Source: Mycobacterium paraseoulense (GTDB lineage Bacteria; Actinomycetota; Actinomycetes; Mycobacteriales; Mycobacteriaceae). From it: a stretch of 64,000 bases of DNA. Positions 42,070 through 53,961 of the stretch are shown here, piece by piece. Under the pieces are notes generated by a model. The model saw only the letters and a list, made by a program, of their open reading frames with translations. It was not told the DNA's origin and made no database searches. Each line of letters opens with the position of its first letter. The stretch's first letter is position 1. The stretch spans positions 186,001-250,000 of the forward strand of contig NZ_AP022619.1 of NCBI RefSeq assembly GCF_010731655.1, given 5' to 3'. The translations under genes were made by a program, and so were the position numbers.

Positions 42070-42885
42070 GTGGCGATCCGCGACCATGGCGACCCCGGGG
42101 ATGCGCCGTCTGCGCCCCCGCCCCTGTGCCCACCGACGAACGACGCGCGCCCGGCCGCCGCGGAGCAGGCCCGCACCATCGCCGCCGCCACCAACGCCGC
42201 CACGTTGGCCACCCTGACCGCCGACGGCGACCCGTGGGCGTCGTTCGTGGCCTATGGACTGCTGGACGGGATGCCGGTGCTGTGCGTCTCCAGCCTGGCC
42301 GAGCACGGCCGCAACCTCGCGGGCGACCCGAGGGCCAGTCTGTCGATCGTGGCGGCGAGCGGCGACACCGACCCGCTGGCCGGCAGCCGAATCACCCTGG
42401 CCGGGCTGGTCGCGAAGCCCACGGCGTCCGAACGCGACGAGGCCCGGGCGGCATACCTGGACGCGGTCCCCGCCGCCCGGTACTACGTGGACTTCAGCGA
42501 CTTCAGCCTGTGGGTGTTACGAGTTCAGCGGGTGCGGTGGGTGGGCGGATACGGCCGGATGGACTCGGCCACCGGCGACCAGTACGCCGCCGCCTCCCCG
42601 GATCCGATTGCGCCGGCGGCCGCCCGGGCCCTCGCGCATCTCAATGCCGACCACGCCGACGCCCTGGCGGCCATGGCCCGAGCCTTCGGCGGCTACCCCG
42701 ACACCGACACGGCAATCTGTACCGGCGTGGACCGCTACGGCCTGGACCTGCGGGTGCATACCCCCCGCGGAGTGGCCTACACCCGGGTCGGGTTTCCGGC
42801 GCGGCTGCAATCCGTGGGCCAATTACGTTCGGCCACAGCGGACTTGGCCCGCGCCGCGGAACCGGCCCGCGGAACCGGCTGTTGA
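42070..42885 (+). CDS. HugZ-family haem-related protein (PNPOx-like fold plus DUF2470)
   Basis: A 271-residue protein with an N-terminal split-barrel pyridoxamine-phosphate-oxidase-like domain (ATNAATLATLTADGDPWASF, RVQRVRWVGGYGRM). A C-terminal DUF2470 domain follows (HLNADHADALAAMARAF, then GVDRYGLDLRV). This two-domain layout is that of HugZ/HutZ haem-degrading or haem-binding proteins; the histidine in LNADH is a plausible haem contact. GTG at 42070 starts a disordered 30-residue leader, so a later start is possible. It sits between mptB and the suf cluster, where M. tuberculosis has no such gene. Flavin binding is an alternative role. Confidence 0.75.
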   Translation: MAIRDHGDPGDAPSAPPPLCPPTNDARPAAAEQARTIAAATNAATLATLTADGDPWASFVAYGLLDGMPVLCVSSLAEHGRNLAGDPRASLSIVAASGDTDPLAGSRITLAGLVAKPTASERDEARAAYLDAVPAARYYVDFSDFSLWVLRVQRVRWVGGYGRMDSATGDQYAAASPDPIAPAAARALAHLNADHADALAAMARAFGGYPDTDTAICTGVDRYGLDLRVHTPRGVAYTRVGFPARLQSVGQLRSATADLARAAEPARGTGC

Positions 42886-42967
42886 CGGACTCGGCGGCTC
42901 ACACGCAAGCGCATGATCCATCGCGTCGTTGAAGACGAGCCGCCAACAGCCGGGACCGCGTCAGGGG

Positions 42968-43258
42968 CTACTTCTCGTCGCCGTCGGCCTTGCTCAGCGC
43001 CCGGTCCGCGGTCGAGACCAGCTTGCGGTTGAACTGATATTGGGCGGCGACGAGCTTGTCGGCCAGCTCGATGGCGGCGTCGACGATCTTGGTGCGCAGC
43101 GGTTGCACCGCTTCCGGGATGGCGTCGTCAAGGGTCTTGTGGAACGCGCGGAGCGCTTCGACCGCGGCGTGCTGTCCGGCTTTCGCCGATTCACGCACCT
43201 CGTCGAGCAGGTCGGTCGAACGCGATGCGACGGACTTCGATTCGGTCGTCTGAGCCAT
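42968..43258 (-). CDS. Small helical protein of unknown function
   Basis: A 96-residue, probably all-helical, acidic-basic mixed protein (RSTDLLDEVRESAKAGQHAA, then TLDDAIPEAVQPLRTKIVDA). The amphipathic pattern resembles phasin-like or coiled-coil surface proteins, but no family is certain. ATG at 43258 is preceded by AAGGAATTGAC, a clear ribosome site. It is transcribed away from sufR, and 285 bp separate the two starts. Function unknown. Confidence 0.7.
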   Translation of the reverse strand: MAQTTESKSVASRSTDLLDEVRESAKAGQHAAVEALRAFHKTLDDAIPEAVQPLRTKIVDAAIELADKLVAAQYQFNRKLVSTADRALSKADGDEK

Positions 43259-43464
43259 GTCAATTCCTTCATCTGGGTGATTTCACTACCGCCGCCGACG
43301 CTATTCGGCGCGGCGGGCCGGCCACTATGGGCGAAGGTCCCATCGCGGCTGCCAATGGTCTTCGCCGTCGGCGAAGGCCGGGGAGGATGTACCGCCACGA
43401 AAATTCGCGTCGTAACGCCACGTCGTGACGCACATGTCCGCTCGGGTAGCCTCGCGTTCGCGTC

Positions 43465-43541
43465 GTCACCAGTGTGACCAGCGCAACGGGCGCTCAGGGC
43501 ACCCTTGGTGGACCGATCCCCGGAATTGCGTCACACTGGTG
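43465..43541. promoter_or_regulatory. Candidate SufR operator pair upstream of sufR
   Basis: GTCACCAGTGTGAC at 43465-43478 is a perfect GTCAC-N4-GTGAC palindrome. An 11-base part of it (CACCAGTGTGA, 43467-43477) recurs in exact inverted form as TCACACTGGTG at 43531-43541, three bases before the sufR GTG. The pair, 53 bp apart, is well placed for autoregulation by SufR. Binding is inferred. Confidence 0.55.
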
Positions 43542-43543
43542 TT

Positions 43544-44293
43544 GTGAAAATCCGTACCGGCCTCGATGACGCTGCCGCGCGCACAGCGGCCGCGGCGGTG
43601 CCGGATCGCCACACCCGCCGCGCCATCGTGCGCTTGCTGCTGGAGTCCGGATCGATCACCGCCGGCGAGATCGGCGACCGGCTCGAGCTGACGGCCGCCG
43701 GCGTGCGGCGCCATCTCGACGCCCTGATCGAGGCGGGTGACGCCGAGTCGGTGCCCGCAGCGTCGTGGCAGCAGGTGGGGCGCGGCCGTCCCGCCAAGCG
43801 TTTCCGGCTGACGGCGGCGGGCCGCGCCAAGCTCGAACACGCCTATGACGACCTCGCGGCGGCGGCCATGCGGCAGCTGCGCGAGATCGGCGGGGAGGAC
43901 GCCGTCCAGACGTTCGCCCGGCGCCGCATCGACGCGATCCTCGCCGGCGTCCCGGCCGCCGACGGCGACGACGACGCCGCGGTCGAGGCGGCCGCCGAGC
44001 GGGTCGCCGACGCGCTGACCCGGGCCGGCTACGTCGCCACCACGGCACGCGTCGGCGGACCGATCCACGGCGTGCAGATCTGTCAGCACCACTGCCCGGT
44101 GTCGCACGTCGCCGAGGAGTTCCCGGAGCTGTGTGAAGCCGAGCAGCAGGCCATGGCCGAGGTGCTCGGGACCCACGTGCAGCGGTTGGCGACCATCGTC
44201 AACGGGAATTGCGCCTGCACCACCCACGTGCCTCTGACCCCGGCGCCCAGCCCGCGCCGCGCCACCACGAGCATCGAAGGAGCGTCGCTATGA
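43544..44293 (+). CDS. sufR: Fe-S cluster-sensing transcriptional repressor SufR
   Basis: A 249-residue winged-helix regulator matching Rv1460. SufR holds an Fe-S cluster and represses the suf operon when clusters are plentiful; in M. tuberculosis it also responds to nitric oxide. The winged helix spans about residues 22-95 ([27 protein letters not shown]). Candidate cluster ligands are C180 and C184 ([10 protein letters not shown]), C197, C223 and C225 (NGNCACTTH). GTG at 43544 follows the operator-like repeat directly. The stop overlaps sufB by 4 bp. Confidence 0.95.
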   Translation: MKIRTGLDDAAARTAAAAVPDRHTRRAIVRLLLESGSITAGEIGDRLELTAAGVRRHLDALIEAGDAESVPAASWQQVGRGRPAKRFRLTAAGRAKLEHAYDDLAAAAMRQLREIGGEDAVQTFARRRIDAILAGVPAADGDDDAAVEAAAERVADALTRAGYVATTARVGGPIHGVQICQHHCPVSHVAEEFPELCEAEQQAMAEVLGTHVQRLATIVNGNCACTTHVPLTPAPSPRRATTSIEGASL

Positions 44294-45738
44294 CCCTCAC
44301 CCCGGAGGCCCAGAAGGTCACTGCCGGACCGTTGACCCAGGAGCAGACGATCGCCTCCCTGGGCCGCTACGGCTACGGCTGGGCCGACTCCGACGTCGCC
44401 GGCGCCGGCGCGCAGCGCGGGCTTTCCGATGCGGTGGTCCGTGACATCTCGGCGAAGAAGAACGAGCCCGAGTGGATGCTGGAGACACGGCTCAAGGCGC
44501 TGCGCATCTTCGACCGCAAGCCGATGCCGAACTGGGGCTCGGACCTCAGCGGTATCGACTTCGACAACATCAAGTACTTCGTGCGCTCCAGCGAGAAGCA
44601 GGCCGCGACGTGGGATGACCTGCCCGCGGACATCAAGAACACCTACGACAAGCTGGGCATCCCGGAGGCCGAGAAGCAGCGGCTGGTCTCCGGTGTGGCC
44701 GCGCAGTACGAGTCGGAGGTGGTCTACCACTCCATCCGCGAGGACCTGGAGGCCCAGGGCGTCATCTTTCTGGACACCGACACCGCGCTGCGCGAGCACC
44801 CCGAGCTGTTCAAGCAGTACTTCGGCACCGTGATCCCGGCCGGGGACAACAAGTTCTCCGCTTTGAACACCGCGGTGTGGAGCGGCGGATCGTTCATCTA
44901 CGTCCCGCCCGGCGTGCACGTCGACATCCCGCTGCAGGCCTACTTCCGGATCAACACCGAGAACATGGGCCAGTTCGAGCGGACCCTGATCATCGTCGAC
45001 GAAAACGCTTACGTGCATTACGTGGAGGGCTGCACGGCGCCCATCTACACGTCGGACTCGCTGCACTCGGCGGTGGTGGAGATCATCGTCAAGCCCGGTG
45101 GCCGTTGCCGTTACACCACGATTCAGAACTGGTCGAACAACGTCTACAACCTGGTCACCAAGCGGGCCCGCGCGGAGGCCGGGGCCACCATGGAGTGGGT
45201 CGACGGCAACATCGGGTCCAAGGTGACCATGAAATACCCGGCGGTGTGGATGACCGGGGAGCACGCCAAGGGCGAGGTCTTGTCGGTCGCCTTCGCCGGG
45301 GAGGGACAGCACCAGGACGCCGGCGCCAAGATGTTGCACCTGGCGCCGAACACGTCGAGCAACATCGTCTCGAAGTCGGTGGCCCGCGGCGGTGGCCGCA
45401 CCTCCTACCGCGGCCTGGTTCAGGTGAACAAGGGCGCGCACGGCTCCCGGTCCAGCGTGAAATGCGATGCGCTGCTGGTCGATACGATCAGCCGCAGCGA
45501 CACCTACCCCTACGTCGACATCCGTGAGGACGACGTCACGATGGGCCACGAGGCCACGGTGTCCAAGGTCAGCGACAACCAGCTGTTCTACCTGATGAGC
45601 CGCGGGCTGACCGAGGACGAGGCGATGGCGATGGTGGTGCGCGGCTTCGTCGAGCCGATCGCCAAGGAACTGCCCATGGAATACGCCCTGGAACTCAACC
45701 GGCTCATCGAGTTGCAGATGGAGGGCTCCGTCGGATGA
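44290..45738 (+). CDS. sufB: Fe-S cluster scaffold subunit SufB (no intein)
   Basis: A 482-residue SufB, core of the SufBCD scaffold on which Fe-S clusters are built. Key segments: [40 protein letters not shown] and [21 protein letters not shown] with a conserved cysteine. The reading frame is uninterrupted, whereas the M. tuberculosis and M. leprae SufB precursors carry inteins. ATG at 44290 follows GAAGGAG and overlaps the sufR stop; its own stop overlaps sufD. Confidence 0.97.
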   Translation: MTLTPEAQKVTAGPLTQEQTIASLGRYGYGWADSDVAGAGAQRGLSDAVVRDISAKKNEPEWMLETRLKALRIFDRKPMPNWGSDLSGIDFDNIKYFVRSSEKQAATWDDLPADIKNTYDKLGIPEAEKQRLVSGVAAQYESEVVYHSIREDLEAQGVIFLDTDTALREHPELFKQYFGTVIPAGDNKFSALNTAVWSGGSFIYVPPGVHVDIPLQAYFRINTENMGQFERTLIIVDENAYVHYVEGCTAPIYTSDSLHSAVVEIIVKPGGRCRYTTIQNWSNNVYNLVTKRARAEAGATMEWVDGNIGSKVTMKYPAVWMTGEHAKGEVLSVAFAGEGQHQDAGAKMLHLAPNTSSNIVSKSVARGGGRTSYRGLVQVNKGAHGSRSSVKCDALLVDTISRSDTYPYVDIREDDVTMGHEATVSKVSDNQLFYLMSRGLTEDEAMAMVVRGFVEPIAKELPMEYALELNRLIELQMEGSVG

Positions 45739-46885
45739 CGGCTGCACTCAACAAGGGCGAGTTGTTCGCGTCCTTCGACGTGGACGCCTTCGAGGTGCCC
45801 AGCGGGCGCGACGAGATCTGGCGGTTCACCCCGCTGCGGCGGCTGCGCGGGCTGCACGACGGCTCGGCGCAGGCCACCGGTAGGGCGCAGATCAGCGTCG
45901 CCGAACAGCCCGGCGTGCAGGTCGAGAGCGTGCGCCGCGGCGACGAGCGGCTCGGCCGCGCCGGTGTTCCCGCCGACCGTGTTGCGGCACAAGCTTTTTC
46001 GTCGTTCAATTCCGCGACGCTGGTGAGCGTCGGGCGGGACACCCAGATCGCCGAGCCGATCAACATCACCGTGACCGGCCCCGGGGCGGGCGCGGTGGCC
46101 TACGGGCACCTGCAGATCAGCGTCGCCGAACTCGGCGAGGCGGTCGTGGTGATCGACCATCGCGGCAGCGGAACCTACGCCGACAACGTCGAATTCATCG
46201 TCGACGATGCCGCCCGGCTCACCGTCGTGTGGATCGCGGACTGGGCCGACGACATGGTTCACGTCAGCGCGCACCATGCGAAGCTGGGCAAGGACGCGGT
46301 GCTGCGGCACGTCGCCGTCACCCTGGGCGGCGAGGTGGTGCGGATGTCGAACAACGTGCGGTACGCCGCCCCGGGCGGGGACGCCGAGCTGCTCGGCTTG
46401 TACTTCGCCGACGACGGGCAGCACCTGGAGGCGCGGCTGCTGGTCGACCACGCCCAGCCCAACTGCAAGTCCAACGTCCTGTACAAGGGTGCGCTGCAAG
46501 GAGATCCGGCATCGCAGCGACCCGACGCGCACACCGTCTGGATCGGTGACGTGCTGATCCGGGCCGAGGCCACCGACACCGACACCTTCGAGGTGAACCG
46601 CAACCTGGTGCTCACCGACGGGGCGCGCGCCGACTCGGTGCCCAACCTGGAGATCGAGACCGGCGAGATCGTCGGCGCCGGACACGCCAGCGCCACCGGG
46701 CGTTTCGACGACGAGCAACTGTTCTACCTGCGCGCCCGCGGCATTCCCGAGGACCAGGCGCGCCGGCTGGTCGTGCGCGGCTTCTTCGGCGAGATCATCT
46801 CCAAGATCGCCGTGCCGGACATCCGGGAACGCCTGACCGCCGCCATCGAACACGAACTGGAAATCACGGAGAAGACAGCAGCCTC

Positions 46886-46889
<4 letters not shown>
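45735..46889 (+). CDS. sufD: Fe-S cluster scaffold subunit SufD
   Basis: A 384-residue SufD, structural partner of SufB in the SufBC2D complex. The beta-helix core carries [35 protein letters not shown] and the C-terminal [21 protein letters not shown] shared with SufB. ATG at 45735 overlaps the sufB stop, and its stop overlaps sufC. Matches Rv1462. Confidence 0.96.
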
Positions 46890-49434
<2,545 letters not shown>

Positions 49435-49460
<26 letters not shown>

Positions 49461-49782
49461 CGAGTTTCTTGCCGACCTCGAGGAGGCGATGCGCGACGTC
49501 GTCGACCCCGAATTGGGCATCAACGTCGTCGATCTCGGACTGGTCTACGGCCTCAACGTCGAAGAGGGTGACGAGGGAACCGTCGCCCTGATCGACATGA
49601 CGTTGACCTCGGCGGCCTGCCCGCTGACCGACGTCATCGAGGACCAGTCCCGCAGCGCGCTCGTCAGCAGCGGGCTGGTCGACGATTTGCGGATCAACTG
49701 GGTGTGGAACCCACCGTGGGGGCCCGACAAAATCACCGAGGACGGGCGCGAACAACTGCGGGCCCTCGGTTTTACAGTCTGA
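49435..49782 (+). CDS. sufT: SufT / MIP18 family (DUF59) Fe-S maturation factor
   Basis: A 115-residue DUF59 protein matching Rv1466, which helps Fe-S cluster maturation. The family signature VVDPELGINVVDLGLVYG is followed by MTLTSAACPLTDVIEDQ with the conserved cysteine, and VWNPPWGPDKI near the end. ATG at 49435 has a purine-rich GGAGGAGAAGG just upstream, within the sufU end. Last gene of the suf operon. Confidence 0.95.
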
Positions 49783-49800
49783 ATCCTGCCCGGGTCGCCG

Positions 49801-50541
49801 CTAGAGGTGGAAGGGCAGGCGCGGCAGGTGCAGGTGGTGGTGCGGGTGCCCCATCGGGGGGCACGCCTGCAGGCTGATGGTCGTCGCGTGCAGCACCCCG
49901 GCGTCCTGAACTCCCCGCGCGCCCATGCATTTTCCGTTCGCGACGGCCTGGGCGTCCGTCGGCGTCTGCAGTTGGTATGAGGTCGAGCCGGCGACGGTCA
50001 CGTTCGTCGGTGTCGCCTGCGCGCCGATGCCGTTGACCGCGATGGTGTCACCCGAGACCGAGGTGACCGTGCCGTAAAAGCCGGCCGGCGGTGGGCATTT
50101 GCCGTCGACGGCGGAGGTGATCGTCACCGCTTGCGCCGTGATCGCCCCAGCGGTGGGAGCGCTCTGCGGGGTGGCGCGCACGTTGACGCAGCTGCCGGGG
50201 GTGACGTCGGTCAGCCTGGCCGGGGCGACCTGGACGATTCGCGTCGAGGGCGCGAAGTCCACCGTCGCGCTTCCGGTTCGCGTCCTGAGCCGGATCGTGC
50301 CGCCCGACACCGACTCGATCAGCCCCTCGACGTAGTCCTTGCCCACGGGCGGGGGCGCCGCCGACGGCGCCGCGCTCGGCGGCGCCGCGCTGGGCGGGGC
50401 AGCGGCGGCCGCCGTCGGTTTGGCGGTGTTGCCGGGAGCCGTGTCGCTCGACCGGCACATGGCGACGCTCAGCAGGATCACCGCGACGACGGCGACCAGT
50501 GCGAGCCGGGCCAGCCTGGGGTTCACCGAAGTGGCGGACAT
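49801..50541 (-). CDS. Exported DUF5666-like protein, copy 1
   Basis: A 246-residue exported protein, paralogue of its upstream neighbour. An N-terminal signal/anchor (LARLALVAVVAVILLSVAMC) ends in a cysteine at a weak lipobox (VAMC, with M at -1). A Pro/Ala linker follows. Then come two similar beta-rich units with VEGLIESVSGGTIRLRTRTG and FYGTVTSVSGDTIAVNGIG, the pattern of DUF5666. The C-terminus is histidine-rich (GHPHHHLHLPRLPFHL). ATG at 50541 follows GGAGAT. It converges on sufT with an 18-bp gap. Function unknown; the His tail could bind metal. Confidence 0.75.
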   Translation of the reverse strand: MSATSVNPRLARLALVAVVAVILLSVAMCRSSDTAPGNTAKPTAAAAAPPSAAPPSAAPSAAPPPVGKDYVEGLIESVSGGTIRLRTRTGSATVDFAPSTRIVQVAPARLTDVTPGSCVNVRATPQSAPTAGAITAQAVTITSAVDGKCPPPAGFYGTVTSVSGDTIAVNGIGAQATPTNVTVAGSTSYQLQTPTDAQAVANGKCMGARGVQDAGVLHATTISLQACPPMGHPHHHLHLPRLPFHL

Positions 50542-50642
50542 CGACACATCTCCGATCGCGGGTAACTGTCGCCGGCGGGTACCCGGGCGGCCGCGGATAT
50601 CACCTCCGCGCCCGCCCGGTGTGACGGCAATCTCCGCAGGCC

Positions 50643-51431
50643 TCAGCCGTGGGCGTGCGGTGGCTTGGCCGGGCCGCCGCACTTGCCGGCGTTGGCCGGC
50701 CGGACGTTGATGCTGGTCGCCTGCAGCGCGCCACCGTTGTCCATCGTTCCGCGCGCGGTAAGGCACTTGCCCTGCGCGATCGCGTCCGTGGTGGCGGACG
50801 ACTGCTTCATGTATCTGGTCTTGTCGTCGACCGTCACGGCCGTCTGGGTGGTGTTGCCGTTCGGGTCGGTGGCCGTGACATCGATGGTGTTGCCGCTAAC
50901 CGACGCGACCGAGCCCTGCACGGGCGCCGGCGGCGCCGGCGGAGGTGTCGGGGCCCCGGACGGGGCCGGGCCGGGTGACCCACCGGGTGCCGCCGCCTTG
51001 GGCTTGGGGCAGGTGCCGTTGACCGACGGGCTGACCTTGACCGACGCCGCGGTGACCTGCCGCCCGCCCTGGCCCTCCTTGGCGGGCCGCACGGTGACGC
51101 AGTTGCCCGCGGTGACGTCGGTCAGCGCGGCGGGGGTAGTTTCGGTGACCTTGGTGGTCGAGGTGAAGTTCACGGCGGCGGTGGAGTTGTCCTCCTTGGT
51201 GACCTGGATGGAGTTGCCCGCCACCGACGCGATCAGGCCGCTGACCCGGGCCTCACCGGCGGCCGGCGCCGGCGACGTGGTGGTCGAGGTGACCGTGGAC
51301 GTCGACGTCGACGTGGTGGGCGGACTGGACTTGTTGGACGAGCCGCACGCGGCGACGGATAGCGCGGTGGCGCCGGTGACCGCGAGGATCGCCAACCGGG
51401 CGAGCCGGGGCGTTGGACAGCTGGCAGACAT
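50643..51431 (-). CDS. Lipoprotein with DUF5666-like repeats, copy 2
   Basis: A 262-residue lipoprotein. Signal peptide LARLAILAVTGATALSVAAC ends in a good lipobox (SVAAC), followed by a Ser/Thr linker. Two units (VSGLIASVAGNSIQVTKED and VQGSVASVSGNTIDVTATD) match those of copy 1. Each is followed by a short segment with a cysteine. A second Pro/Gly linker separates the units. The C-terminus PANAGKCGGPAKPPHAHG again has histidines. ATG at 51431 follows GGAGAAAC. Tandem duplication with copy 1 is clear. Function unknown. Confidence 0.8.
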   Translation of the reverse strand: MSASCPTPRLARLAILAVTGATALSVAACGSSNKSSPPTTSTSTSTVTSTTTSPAPAAGEARVSGLIASVAGNSIQVTKEDNSTAAVNFTSTTKVTETTPAALTDVTAGNCVTVRPAKEGQGGRQVTAASVKVSPSVNGTCPKPKAAAPGGSPGPAPSGAPTPPPAPPAPVQGSVASVSGNTIDVTATDPNGNTTQTAVTVDDKTRYMKQSSATTDAIAQGKCLTARGTMDNGGALQATSINVRPANAGKCGGPAKPPHAHG

Positions 51432-51519
51432 CAACGTTTCTCCAATCGTGGTGGAACCCCACGCAATGGGTACTACCCGTTGAAGCTGTGGCTGACCTGT
51501 GTGCAACACCCCGCGGCGG

Positions 51520-53346
51520 TCAGAACGCCTGTTCCGAAACGCGCATGACCTCGTCGTCGATGGACTCGATGACTTTGCGCAGCGAGGTCAGTTTCGGGAG
51601 CATGTTCTTGGCGAAGAACGCCGCGGTCGCCACCTTGCCCCGATAGAACGCCGCGTCGTTTCCGGCGGCGTCCGCCAGCGCGGCGTGGGCGACCCCCGCC
51701 TGCACCAGCAGCCGCCAGCCGATGAGCAGATCGCCCACCGCGAGCAGATACCGCACCGATCCGAGCCCGACTTTGTAGATCTCGCTCGGGTGTTGCGCGG
51801 CGGACATGAGGTATCCGGTCAACGCGCCCGTCATCGCCGTGACCTCGTCGAGCGCGGTCTGCAGCAGCTGGGCCTGCGGCTTGAGCGCCTCGTCGCAGGC
51901 GTCGATGGTCGCGTTGATCTGAGCCGTCACGAACTGCAGGGCCTCCCCGCGGTCGCGAACGATCTTGCGGAAGAAGAAGTCCAGCGCCTGGATGGCGGTG
52001 GTGCCCTCGTAGAGCGAATCGATCTTGGAATCACGGATGTATTGCTCGAGGGGGTAGTCCTGCAGGAAACCCGACCCGCCGAGCGTCTGCAGCGACTCGG
52101 TCAGGACTTCGTAAGCCCGTTCCGAGCTCACGCCCTTCACGATCGGCAGCAGCAGGTCGTCCACGCGGTGCGCCATCTGATGATCGGCACCCGAGACATG
52201 TTGTGCCACGGCGTCTTCCTGATGCGCGGCGGCATACATGTACAGCGCCCGCAAGCCCTCGGCGTAGGCCTTCTGCGTCATCAGGCTACGACGCACATCG
52301 GGGTGGTGGATGATGGTGACCCGCGGTGCGGTCTTGTCGGACATCTGCGTGAGATCCGCACCCTGCACCCGCTCTTTGGCGAACGCCAGCGCGTTCAGGT
52401 AGCCCGTGGACAGGGTCCCGGCGGCCTTCACGCCGATCGTCATGCGCGCGTGCTCGATCACGGTGAACATCTGCGCGATCCCGTTGTGCACGTCGCCGAC
52501 CAAATAGCCGACGGCGGGCAAATCCGTTGCGCCGAAGGTTAATTCGCACGTCGGGGAGGACTTGATCCCCATCTTGTGTTCCACGCCCGTGGTGAAAACG
52601 CCGTTACGGGCCCCGAGTTCGAACGTGTCCGGGTCGAAGAGGTATTCGGGCACGTAGAACAGGCTCAGTCCCTTGGTTCCGGGGCCGGCGCCCTCCGGTC
52701 GGGCCAGCACCAAATGGAAGATGTTCTCGGCGGTGTCGCCCACGTCTCCACCGGAGATGAAACGCTTGACGCCCTCGATATGCCAGGTGCCGTCGGGTTG
52801 TTCGACGGCCTTGGCGCGGCCCGCCCCGACGTCGGAGCCCGCGTCGGGTTCGGTGAGCACCATGGTCGCCGCCCAGCCGCGCTCCACGCCCTCGGCCGCC
52901 CAGCGTCGTTGCTCTTCGTTGCCCTCGACGTAGAGCGCCTGGGCCATCAAGGGCCCGAGGCAGAAGAAGTTCGCAGACGGGTTGGCGCAGATGATCATTT
53001 CGTTGACCGCCCACGCCAGCGGCGGAGGCGCGGCCATCCCGCCGATCTCCTCGTCGAGCATCAGCCGCCACCAGCCGGCCTCTTTGATCGCCTCCACCGT
53101 TTTGGCCAGCTCGGGCGCCACGCGGATGGTGTGGGTCGCCGGGTCGAACACCGGCGGGTTGCGGTCGGCGAAGGCGAAGGTTTCGGCGACGGGGCCTTCG
53201 GCCAGGCGGGCGGCTTCGGCCACGATCGTCCGGACCGTCTCCTCGTCGAGGTCGCCGTAGGGTCCGGCGCCCAGGACAGCGCCTACGTCGAGGACCTCGA
53301 ACAGGTTGAACTCGATATCGCGGACGTTTGCGATGTAGTGGCCCAA
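51520..53346 (-). CDS. fadE15: Acyl-CoA dehydrogenase FadE15
   Basis: A 608-residue member of the long acyl-CoA dehydrogenase class (with C-terminal extension), matching Rv1467c. It should desaturate acyl-CoA at alpha-beta using FAD. Motifs: [28 protein letters not shown], and the late [16 protein letters not shown] with the candidate catalytic glutamate. Start is TTG at 53346 giving (M)[18 protein letters not shown] with AGGGA upstream and the same length as in M. tuberculosis. A 200-bp upstream extension of the frame is not protein-like. It is divergent from trxA; the 206-bp gap holds promoters. Confidence 0.9.
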   Translation of the reverse strand: MGHYIANVRDIEFNLFEVLDVGAVLGAGPYGDLDEETVRTIVAEAARLAEGPVAETFAFADRNPPVFDPATHTIRVAPELAKTVEAIKEAGWWRLMLDEEIGGMAAPPPLAWAVNEMIICANPSANFFCLGPLMAQALYVEGNEEQRRWAAEGVERGWAATMVLTEPDAGSDVGAGRAKAVEQPDGTWHIEGVKRFISGGDVGDTAENIFHLVLARPEGAGPGTKGLSLFYVPEYLFDPDTFELGARNGVFTTGVEHKMGIKSSPTCELTFGATDLPAVGYLVGDVHNGIAQMFTVIEHARMTIGVKAAGTLSTGYLNALAFAKERVQGADLTQMSDKTAPRVTIIHHPDVRRSLMTQKAYAEGLRALYMYAAAHQEDAVAQHVSGADHQMAHRVDDLLLPIVKGVSSERAYEVLTESLQTLGGSGFLQDYPLEQYIRDSKIDSLYEGTTAIQALDFFFRKIVRDRGEALQFVTAQINATIDACDEALKPQAQLLQTALDEVTAMTGALTGYLMSAAQHPSEIYKVGLGSVRYLLAVGDLLIGWRLLVQAGVAHAALADAAGNDAAFYRGKVATAAFFAKNMLPKLTSLRKVIESIDDEVMRVSEQAF

Positions 53347-53552
53347 CGCGATTCCCTCACTGGTCCTTCGAGGCGGCGGATTGTCCGCATCAGTGTCTCC
53401 GACGTGGGAAAACGTACGCAACCGTAACCTACGGCGGGCCGCGGGCAGGTTACGCGCCGGTGTCGTCGCGCCGAAACCGGGGGCGCGGGCTTGCGGTGCG
53501 CCGGGTTTGCCGCCCGGGAACATCGCGTCGGGTTGGGGCGTTGATAGCAAAC

Positions 53553-53906
53553 GTGACAACAGTCGATCTCACAGCCGAGAAGTTCAACGAAACCATCGAG
53601 GGCAACGACATCGTGCTCGTCGATTTCTGGGCGTCCTGGTGCGGCCCGTGCCGCCAGTTCGGGCCCACTTTCCAGGCATCGGCGCAGAAACACCCCGACA
53701 TCGTGCACGCCAAGGTCGACACCGAGGCCGAGCAGCAGCTGGCTGCGGCCGCCCAGATCCGGTCCATCCCCACGCTGATGGCGTTCAAGAAGGGCAAACT
53801 GCTGTTCAACCAGGCCGGGGCGCTGCCGCCGGCGGCGCTGGAAGACCTGGTCCAGCAGATCAGGGCGTTCGACGTGGACGCGGCCCAGGCCGGCCAAGCC
53901 GAATAG
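53553..53906 (+). CDS. trxA: Thioredoxin
   Basis: A 117-residue thioredoxin with the active site WASWCGPCR (C30, C33) and cis-proline segment [12 protein letters not shown]. Matches Rv1470. GTG at 53553 gives [14 protein letters not shown] at 53541 is possible, as no strong ribosome site decides. In M. tuberculosis trxA is followed by a truncated trxB1 and preceded by ctpD; neither is present here, and echA12 starts 55 bp later. Reductase must come from elsewhere. Confidence 0.93.
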   Translation: MTTVDLTAEKFNETIEGNDIVLVDFWASWCGPCRQFGPTFQASAQKHPDIVHAKVDTEAEQQLAAAAQIRSIPTLMAFKKGKLLFNQAGALPPAALEDLVQQIRAFDVDAAQAGQAE

Positions 53907-53961
53907 GCCCGACACCGCGGCGCGGGCGGGGCGGCGGCCAGCAACGCGCTAGGTTGCTTGG

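Noticed and set aside
51290..51320. Short GACGTC repeat
   Set aside because: It encodes the Ser/Thr linker of a lipoprotein; a codon repeat, not a separate element.
51520..53559. Longer FadE15 with about 70 extra N-terminal residues
   Set aside because: The extra part is Arg/Pro-rich and would run through the trxA promoter. TTG at 53346 gives the family N-terminus.
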